Source of the DNA: Bacteroidales bacterium UBA1223
GTDB taxonomy: Bacteria > Bacteroidota > Bacteroidia > Bacteroidales > P3
NCBI GenBank assembly: GCA_002309155.1
Contig: DBXB01000053.1
Coordinates: 1-52,380 of the forward strand
Length of the DNA stretch: 52,380 nucleotides
Direction: 5' to 3'
In this document: positions 42,931-50,500 of the stretch, piece by piece
How the letters are laid out: each line of letters begins with the position of its first letter
Numbering within the stretch: the first letter of the stretch is position 1
Translations under genes and position numbers: made by a program
The notes under the pieces: generated by a model
Database searches by the model: none
Told to the model about the DNA's origin: nothing
What the model saw: only the letters and a program-made list of their open reading frames with translations

Positions 42931-45633
42931 ATGACCGGCAAATCCTTTAAAACAATCGCCTTTTTCTTTACTTTCATTCTTTTCTCAGTTGCACTGTCAG
43001 CACAACCCGGCGGTCCCGGTGGCCCTCCTCCAGGAGGTTTCCCCGGCGGTTTCCCCGGAGGTCATGGCGGTCCCCGTGGGGAAAAACAGATGCAGCAGAC
43101 TCAGAAAAAGAGCTCTACAGTTAAACAGAAAAAAATTGGAAGCACCTACAAGGTTGTGGGTTCATTGATTGACAGCACCAAGAAAGAGCCGCTGATGTAC
43201 GTCAATGTCACCCTTCTCGATAAGGAAGACAGCAGTTTTGTCAAAGGTGCCATCTCCGACCTTAATGGTTATTTCGAAGTCAAGGAGGTGCCGGCAGGCG
43301 AATATTTGCTACGTATCTCATATGTAGGCTACACCACCCGTTTCATACCTGTCAGCGTCACAAACAACACCGCCCTTGGTTCCATAAACATGAAACAGGG
43401 TGCCGAGGTTCTCAAGACCGTAAAGATAACTGCCGCGCGACCTCTTTATGCCATGGATGGAGAAAAGATGGTCTACAATGTTGCCGACGACCCCACCATA
43501 CAGGCGGGAACCACTGAGGACGCCCTCCAGAACGCCCCTGGTGTCGAGGTCGACGTCGAAGGCAACATCACCCTGAGAGGTGTCAGCAGTGTGGAGATCT
43601 GGATCAACGACAAACCCTCCAAACTGACCTCCGAAAACCTCAAGACCTACCTGCAGACACTCCCCGCCAACGCCCTCGACCGCATCGAGACCATCACCAA
43701 CCCGTCAGCAAAATATGCCACCGATGCCGAGGCTGTCATCAACATCATCACCTCAGCGCATATCAAGAAAAACCACTTTATCAGCTTTGGCGTCAACGCC
43801 GCCACCCAGCCCAACGTAAGTCCATGGCTCAGTTACACATGGGCTAACGAGAAATTAAGCATCAACCTCTTCACCAATTTCCGTTACAGCACCAGCGAGA
43901 GCGACTCGTGGAGCAAGAGCCGCACCCGTCAGGACAATCCGCTTTACCCGGGCAATCTCGACTCACTGCAGGATGTAATCTTAGAGAACGACAGTTCTTG
44001 GAGCAATGGCAAAAACTACGGAGGTAGCATCGGCATCCACATCGACTACGAGATTGACAGCATGAGCGACATGGGAGTCTGGGGCAACTTCAACCTCAAC
44101 GGCAGCAAGAGCAACAGCGACTTCTGGCACAGAAGGGATGTGTATCTGCCCACAGCCAGCACCTTCCAATACGACATGACCAACGACATGAACTCGAGGA
44201 GTTTCTTCGGCATGTTCGGCGGTTCCTACACGAAAAAGTTCGACCGCCAAGGTCACAACATGCGCATCTTCTTGTTCGGATCGACCCACAACAACAGCAA
44301 CGGCACCAGCTATAGCCGTATATACAACCAAACCGACAGCACCGGAAGCGACACCAATACTTTCAAGTACTACGACAACTCAACCCGCGGCACCGATGTC
44401 AGTCTGCGTGCCCGCTACAACCGACCCTACAGCAAAGACGGCGAGATGAGCTATGGACTCAACATTGGCACCGATAACTCCTACAATGATTACCGTCCAT
44501 ACCTGCTCGACACCACCTATGACGACGGTGTCACCATCCTCGACCCGACATTGTTCGACGCACTACGACGCTATGTTTTCGAAGAGCATGAGAACGATGT
44601 CGACGCCGATGTTGAGTGGACCCACCGCTGGGGAGGATTCACACTCCAGCTCGGCATGGGTGCCCGACTGACGAACAGTCGATTCTCCTACAGCGAGACC
44701 ATACTGTTGCCTGGCGATGAATACACCGAGAACTTCATCACTTACAACCCCTCCATCCACCTGAGCTACCGCACCGAGAAGATGCATAACTTCAAACTCA
44801 ACTACTCCCTCCGTATGCGCAATCCTTCCGGCTCACAACTCACCACCTTCCGCTCATATTCCGAAGACAGCTACAGCACCGGCAACCGCGACCTGACCCA
44901 GAGCTACACCCACAATACCGAGGCGGGATGGACCAAGTTCTACAACTCCGGCAGTATCGGCATAGAAGGTTACGGACGCCTCTCGACTGGTGAGATCGAC
45001 AACCTCACCGACGTCACTGACGTGATTGACCCATACATCGGACGCATCATCAAATACTCGACCCCCTACAATATTGGATCCTCATGGCGTTACGGTACGT
45101 CAATCAACGCCACCTATCGTCCAAACGGATTCTTCAACATGCGTCTCTATGCCAACCTCTACGACTACGGCTACAGCATGCAATACGACAAACTCGGACA
45201 GGAGGCCTACACCGACAGCAAGTGGAGCTACAGCATACGACTCAACATGTGGACCAAAGTCTGGAACAAATACCAAATCCACGCCTCAGCCAACTACTCC
45301 TCGCCCACCCTCGGACTCATGTCGACCCGCAGCGCCCGCTACTGGGTCAACTGTGGAGTACGTGCCGACTTCTTCAACCGCAAACTCAGTGCATATATCA
45401 ACGTGCAGGATATCTTCAACTGGGGCAAAAGCATCGGCAACACCTCCTCTAACACCAACCCATACTTCCTGAGCGATAGTAAGAACCGCATACTCAACAG
45501 CCGTTACATCAGCGCCGGTATCACATTGCGTTTCGGTAAGATGGAACTTGAGCGCAACAGTCAGAGCGGTAGTGAGGCTGATGGCACCGAAAGCGGCAGC
45601 ACCTCCTCGTCCTCATCCACTTCCGCCCAATAA
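42931..45633 (+). CDS. Outer membrane beta-barrel protein (TonB-receptor-like, CarboxypepD_reg domain)
   Basis: A 900-residue outer-membrane protein. Signal peptide (MTGKSFKTIAFFFTFILFSVALSA), then a Gly/Pro-rich stretch (PGGPGGPPPGGFPGGFPGG) and a Gln/Lys-rich segment up to about residue 68. A CarboxypepD_reg-like domain (about 72-160, VVGSLIDSTKKEPLMYVNVT) and a plug-like domain (about 165-280, TEDALQNAPGVEVDVEGNIT, VEIWINDKPSKL) follow, then a large barrel of the outer-membrane-beta-barrel-3 type. The end is a Ser/Gly tail (GSTSSSSSTSAQ) after the last strand, unusual because barrel proteins normally end in an aromatic residue. No partner gene is nearby; the ligand is unknown. The only convergent element is its terminator. 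Confidence 0.9.
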   Translation: MTGKSFKTIAFFFTFILFSVALSAQPGGPGGPPPGGFPGGFPGGHGGPRGEKQMQQTQKKSSTVKQKKIGSTYKVVGSLIDSTKKEPLMYVNVTLLDKEDSSFVKGAISDLNGYFEVKEVPAGEYLLRISYVGYTTRFIPVSVTNNTALGSINMKQGAEVLKTVKITAARPLYAMDGEKMVYNVADDPTIQAGTTEDALQNAPGVEVDVEGNITLRGVSSVEIWINDKPSKLTSENLKTYLQTLPANALDRIETITNPSAKYATDAEAVINIITSAHIKKNHFISFGVNAATQPNVSPWLSYTWANEKLSINLFTNFRYSTSESDSWSKSRTRQDNPLYPGNLDSLQDVILENDSSWSNGKNYGGSIGIHIDYEIDSMSDMGVWGNFNLNGSKSNSDFWHRRDVYLPTASTFQYDMTNDMNSRSFFGMFGGSYTKKFDRQGHNMRIFLFGSTHNNSNGTSYSRIYNQTDSTGSDTNTFKYYDNSTRGTDVSLRARYNRPYSKDGEMSYGLNIGTDNSYNDYRPYLLDTTYDDGVTILDPTLFDALRRYVFEEHENDVDADVEWTHRWGGFTLQLGMGARLTNSRFSYSETILLPGDEYTENFITYNPSIHLSYRTEKMHNFKLNYSLRMRNPSGSQLTTFRSYSEDSYSTGNRDLTQSYTHNTEAGWTKFYNSGSIGIEGYGRLSTGEIDNLTDVTDVIDPYIGRIIKYSTPYNIGSSWRYGTSINATYRPNGFFNMRLYANLYDYGYSMQYDKLGQEAYTDSKWSYSIRLNMWTKVWNKYQIHASANYSSPTLGLMSTRSARYWVNCGVRADFFNRKLSAYINVQDIFNWGKSIGNTSSNTNPYFLSDSKNRILNSRYISAGITLRFGKMELERNSQSGSEADGTESGSTSSSSSTSAQ

Positions 45634-45674
45634 TTCTGATTCTCCCATAGGTTATACGTCTTACACATAACACG

Positions 45675-45705
45675 AAAAAGCACTGTTGCGAGAACAGTGC
45701 TTTTT
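45675..45705 (+). terminator. Rho-independent terminator after the barrel protein gene
   Basis: Stem AAAAAGCACTGTT / AACAGTGCTTTTT with a short GCGAG loop and T5 tail, 41 bases after the stop codon. Symmetric A/T runs make it usable both ways. Confidence 0.92.
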
Positions 45706-45824
45706 CTATCCCCAAAACAATCAAATCCCCTCCGTTTGAACCAATGGAACCCCATACCTTGCAACCACATACAGTTAACATAAAAATCACAACAGCAACA
45801 AGATACAAAAAGAATTAATTTTTT

Positions 45825-45856
45825 TTTGTCCGTATTGAAAAAAGTTAGTACTTTTG
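45825..45856 (+). promoter_or_regulatory. Consensus Bacteroidota promoter of tRNA-Gln
   Basis: TTTG (45825-45828), 20 bases, then TACTTTTG (45849-45856), followed by CACCCG. The tRNA begins 63 bases after the element. Confidence 0.85.
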
Positions 45857-45919
45857 CACCCGCTTTCAGAGTTAGGGAAGCAGGATATTGAGACAGAATT
45901 TTCAATTCTCAATCCAAAT

Positions 45920-45990
45920 TGTCCTATGGTGTAATGGTAGCACATCTGACTCTGGATCAGCTTGTCTTGGTTCGAATCCAGGTAGGACAA
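45920..45990 (+). tRNA. tRNA-Gln (CTG)
   Basis: A 71-base cloverleaf. Acceptor stem TGTCCTA/TAGGACA; D-arm GGTGTAATGGTAGCAC; anticodon loop CTCTGGA with anticodon CTG; T-arm TTGGTTCGAATCCAG. The first anticodon-stem pair (27-43) is a T-C mismatch. CCA is not encoded (discriminator A). A strong terminator follows five bases later. Confidence 0.95.
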
Positions 45991-45994
45991 CAAA

Positions 45995-46020
45995 GACGCC
46001 CCCAATCGGGGCGTTTTTTT
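45995..46020 (+). terminator. Rho-independent terminator after tRNA-Gln
   Basis: Stem ACGCCCC / GGGGCGT with loop CAAT and a run of seven T residues, starting five bases after the tRNA. Confidence 0.93.
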
Positions 46021-46111
46021 ATTGCCAACAACATAACACTGTCTATTAAGTCACAATTAAAAAACAACATGTAATAATTCGACAAACGGTTATGCTGGAA
46101 TGTAACTAAAT

Positions 46112-46152
46112 CCCCCTCTAAGTTAGAGGGGGTACCCGTAAGGGCGGGGGCG
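46112..46152. repeat. Palindromic intergenic element (REP/MITE-like)
   Basis: A perfect palindrome with 10-base arms CCCCCTCTAA/TTAGAGGGGG around a central G (46112-46132), followed by ACCCGTAAGGGC and the G-rich GGGGGCGTGTG. It lies in otherwise AT-rich DNA between tRNA-Gln and fic. Similar hairpins of this kind occur dispersed in Bacteroidota genomes. Apart from this element and the fic promoter, I see no gene in 46021-46292. Confidence 0.7.
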
Positions 46153-46245
46153 TGTGTTTTAATTCCACATCGCTATCACTCATTTTTTCATGATTACCAA
46201 TTAAACCTAACTGAATTGAAAGCCTAATAAGGAATTATTTTATAT

Positions 46246-46276
46246 TTTGTTGTTCCAGTTATTCTTCGTATCTTTG
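46246..46276 (+). promoter_or_regulatory. Consensus Bacteroidota promoter of fic
   Basis: TTTG (46246-46249), 19 bases, then TATCTTTG (46269-46276): full agreement with TTTG-N19-TAnnTTTG. The fic start codon lies 16 bases further, so the leader is very short. Confidence 0.85.
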
Positions 46277-46292
46277 CAGTCTGAAAATCATT

Positions 46293-47495
46293 ATGGGTAT
46301 GACGAATAATCGACAAAGCGACATAGACTTTGACGAATATATCCGCCAGGGCGAACCAGAGAAGAAAGACCGGGCAGACGCTTGGCGTGTGGCTATTGGA
46401 TTGCAGGCTGTGGACGGGTTGAAGACCTCAGAATACCTGCAACAAACAGCCCGCAGGAATATTGAGGGCGAAATCACCATCGACGAAGCACGAGAACTGG
46501 TGAAACAATACTACATCAAGAAAACTGCCCACGACGATGATGATGCTGACAAGGAAGAAGCCGACCGAGTATCGAGTAACATCTCGAAACTATTGCAGAC
46601 GGATGCCTTTACCTATAGCGTTGCAGGGTTCACGGCCATTCATCGCGCCATCTTCGAGGGAGTGTTTAAACATGCTGGCAATTTCCGCGACTACGACATT
46701 TCCAAAAAGGAGTGGGTGCTGCGAAACGATACTGTGCTCTATGGTCGCTGGCAGGACCTCCGAATAACAGTAGAATACGATCTGGGGCAAGAGCGACAGT
46801 TCGACTATACAGTTTTAAACAAAGATCAGATGGTAGAGCATCTGGCAAAATTTGTGGCAGATCTGTGGCAAATACATCCATTTGCTGAAGGCAATACTCG
46901 AACCACAGCTATCTTTACCATCAAGTATCTGCGCTCATTGGGTTTCAGCGTGAATAATGATATGTTTGAGCGTCATTCCTGGTATTTCCGCAATGCGTTA
47001 GTGCGTGCCAACTATCGCAATGTGCAAAAAGGCATCAACGCAGAACCGATATTCTTAGTACGTTTTTTCCGCAATTTGCTATTGGGTGAAAACAACGAAC
47101 TAAAAAACAGATACATGCTGGTGAATCCACCCGAGGAATGGCAGACCCCCACAACCACCCCCACAAGTACCCCACAAGTACCCCACAAGTACCCCACAAG
47201 TACAGGACAATCACAGGATAAGCTGCACACCGATAACCCTGACATTCTTAAACTTGTGCAAGTTGTTGGTGAGCGGGAATTGTCCGTGAAAGAAATAATG
47301 GAAGGTCTCGGCCTAAAAGACAGAAAGAATGTTTTGAATCTTTACCTTAAACCAGCTCTTTCTGAAGGCCATATCCGGCTATTGTATCCCCAATCACCCC
47401 GCCATCCCCGTCAAAAATACCTGCTAACTGTAAAGGGACAGATGTTGTATCGAGAACTCACAAAACAATCGGTCAACGTTGTTAAGACTCCTTGA
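46293..47495 (+). CDS. Fic family protein (predicted AMP-transferase) with VbhA-like N-terminus and C-terminal winged helix
   Basis: A 400-residue Fic protein. Fic enzymes transfer AMP or another nucleotide part to target hydroxyls. The active loop HPFAEGNTRTTAIF starts at His195. The N-terminal 75 residues (helical, ...ARRNIEGEITIDEARELV) resemble the VbhA-type antitoxin domain that inhibits in cis; the inhibitory motif (S/T)xxxE(G/N) reads RRNIEG here, with Arg at the Ser/Thr position. Residues 290-305 are a Pro/Thr linker coded by an 11-bp repeat. Residues about 326-398 form a winged helix (ELSVKEIMEGLGLKDRKNVLNLYL), likely for DNA or target contact. The second arginine of the usual HxFx(D/E)GNGRxxR motif is not in place. 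It has its own promoter; the helicase gene follows 75 bases later. Confidence 0.92.
   Translation: MGMTNNRQSDIDFDEYIRQGEPEKKDRADAWRVAIGLQAVDGLKTSEYLQQTARRNIEGEITIDEARELVKQYYIKKTAHDDDDADKEEADRVSSNISKLLQTDAFTYSVAGFTAIHRAIFEGVFKHAGNFRDYDISKKEWVLRNDTVLYGRWQDLRITVEYDLGQERQFDYTVLNKDQMVEHLAKFVADLWQIHPFAEGNTRTTAIFTIKYLRSLGFSVNNDMFERHSWYFRNALVRANYRNVQKGINAEPIFLVRFFRNLLLGENNELKNRYMLVNPPEEWQTPTTTPTSTPQVPHKYPTSTGQSQDKLHTDNPDILKLVQVVGERELSVKEIMEGLGLKDRKNVLNLYLKPALSEGHIRLLYPQSPRHPRQKYLLTVKGQMLYRELTKQSVNVVKTP
47160..47203 (+). repeat. Four perfect 11-bp tandem repeats inside fic
   Basis: Unit CCCACAAGTAC at 47160, 47171, 47182 and 47193, all identical. Since 11 is not a multiple of three, gain or loss of a unit shifts the frame. 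With three units the frame stops at TAA 47219-47221; with five it stops at TGA 47287-47289 (window numbering). Both remove the winged helix. All frames across the repeat itself are open. Confidence 0.97.
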
Positions 47496-47570
47496 TGAGG
47501 GTAAGGATATAGATGATAAGACAGTAGGAATACTGATGATCAAGCAACAACCTAATAAGAATATGGAGAT

Positions 47571-50500
47571 ATGATTGTATTCTTTGATACCGAGGTGAAT
47601 CCGCAGACAAAGAAGGTGGCGGATTACGGAGCAGTTAGGGAGGACGGTGCCGTGTTGCACTCTCATTCCAAGGCTGACTTTGATGCCTTTGTGTCAAAAT
47701 GCGATACAGTGTGTGGGCATAATATTATCAATTTCGACCTGAAATATACATCATTGAGAGGTAATCCTACAATTATTGATACGCTGTTTCTTTCGCCGCT
47801 GTTATTTCCTAAACGACCTTATCATCATCTCGTAAAGGATGATAAGTTGCAAGTGGACGAACTAAATAATCCAGTAAATGATTCGATAAAGGCTCGTAAC
47901 TTGCTGAATGATGAAGTAGCAGCCTGGAATCAGTTGACGGATAACAGAAAGGAAATCTACTATTACCTGCTGAATAAAACACAAGAGTTTGGAGGATTCT
48001 TTAAGTATATCGCTTATTCGCCAAATGTTAGTTGGATATCATCCATATTTGCATCCAAAAAAGATTGGAGGCAATTGTTATTAAAGGAATATGAGGAGAA
48101 AGTATGCAGCAATGCAGACTTTGAGACTTTGGTCAAACATTATCCCATAGAATTGGCATATTGTTTGGCAGTAATCGGTGCTGATGACCTCTTTTCTATC
48201 ACTCCGGCATGGGTAATACGGAACTATCCACAGGTGGTGAATGTGATGAACAGACTGTGCAATACGTCTTGTGGTGATTGCGAATATTGTCATCAGCGGC
48301 TGGATGCTCACTCTGGACTGAAAGAGTTCTTTGGATTTGATGAGTTCCGCATCTTGGATGGTGTCCCTATGCAACTGCATGCTGTGGAATCTGCTATTCG
48401 AGGCGAATCCTTGCTGACGATATTTCCTACAGGTGGTGGCAAAAGCCTCACCTTTCAGCTACCAGCATTGATGGCTGGACGAAATATGCATGGACTAACA
48501 GTGGTTATTTCACCTTTACAGTCGTTAATGAAAGACCAGGTAGATAACCTTGCTGCTCTTGGAATTAGTGACGCCGTGACTATCAATGGGCTGTTAGATC
48601 CAATCGAACGCGCTACTGCTATCGAGCAGATAGCTGATGGAACTGCCAATCTGCTATACATTGCTCCTGAAATGTTGCGCAGCAAGACTGTTGAGCGTCT
48701 TTTAATGGGACGCAATGTTGTACGTTTCGTGATAGATGAGGCACACTGCTTCTCTGCTTGGGGCCACGATTTTCGTGTGGACTATCTGTATATAGGCGAT
48801 TTCATTCGCCAGTTGCAGGAAAAGAAACAATTAAGTCAACCTATTGCAGTATCTTGTTTCACAGCGACAGCCAAACAGAAGGTAATCAGTGATATTTGCG
48901 ACTACTTTAGAGCGAAATTGGGCTTAGAATTTAAAGTGTTTGCCGCCAATGCGGAGCGTAAGAATCTGCGTTACTCTGTGCTTCATGCTGATACCGCTGA
49001 TGAAAAATATAACTTGTTGCGTTCACTGATACTTGGTCATAATTGTCCCTCGATAGTGTATGTGTCACGAACCAGACGTACTCGCGAATTAGCACAGCAC
49101 TTGGTCAACGATGGCATTCGTGCCTTGCCTTTCAATGGAAAAATGGAAGCCACCGAAAAGGTGAAGAACCAGAATGCTTTTATGAGCGGTGAAGCTCAGG
49201 TAATTGTGGCCACTTCTGCTTTTGGAATGGGCGTAGACAAAAAAGATGTGGGATTGGTTGTACACTATAACATCAGCGACTCACTGGAGAACTATGTGCA
49301 AGAGGCTGGCCGTGCAGGACGAGACCCACAAATGCGGGCAGAATGTTTTGTGTTGTATGCAGATAGTGACCTTGATAAGCACTTCATTCTCCTCAATCAA
49401 ACAAAACTCAGTATCAGTGAGATTCAGCAGGTTTGGAAAGCCATTAAGGACCTTACGGCTAAGCGAGATAAAGTAAGTTGCTCGCCATTAGATATAGCAC
49501 GTCAGGCTGGATGGGGAGATGAAATAGATGACATTGAGACGCGTGTTAAAGCTGCAATAGCAGCTCTCGAGGATGCAGGATTCATACAACGTGGCAGTAA
49601 CTCGCCACACGTATTTGCTACGGGTATTGCTGTGAAGAATATGGACGAGGCACGTCGTAAACTGATGATCTCGCCCCTATTTGACGAACAGTCGCGTGAG
49701 GAAGCAGCCCGCATTATCAAATCACTTATCAGTGCACGAGCGACTGCAGAAGGACGAGGTGCTGAAGCTGAAAGTCGGGTGGATTATCTCGCTGATATCC
49801 TTGGCATGAATAAAGCAACTGTTATACGCAACATCAACCTGATGCGGCAGGATGGTTTGCTGGTCGATAGCCGCGACATGCAAGCATGGATTACCAAGGG
49901 TACGACTGTGAGGAACCTTGATGCCATGTTGCGCCTGGAGCAGTTTATGTTACAGCAGTTTTCAGAAGAGTCACGTCGGTTTAGTTATAAGGAACTGAAT
50001 GAAGATGCTCAGAACGCAGGCATGAGTTACTCCAACGTCAAACGCATAAGGATGCTACTCCACTTCATGACGCTAAAGGGATATATATACAAACAGGAAC
50101 ACAGTATTACAGGTTATGTTAACGTGCGTCTTCAATCATCCATAGAGGCAACAAAGAATCGATTCGAACGACGGATGGATATTTGCAGGTTTATTGTGAA
50201 TCGTTTGAGCGTTCAGAAGGATGTTAGTAAAGACATGACACTTGTTAACTTCTCAGTTGTGGAACTATTACAGCAATTCATTGCCAGTCGGCAAGAAACA
50301 ATGTTTGCCGACAATGAAAAACCCACAATCGCTGACATTGAGGAAGCATTGCTGTATCTTACCAAAACTGAGTTGATGAAGATAGAAGGTGGTTTCATTG
50401 TTCTCTATAATACCATGCAGATTGGTCGACTTGTTGCTACACGTACACGATATGGCAAGGAACAATACCGTTTGTTAGACGAATTCTATAAACAGCGAAT

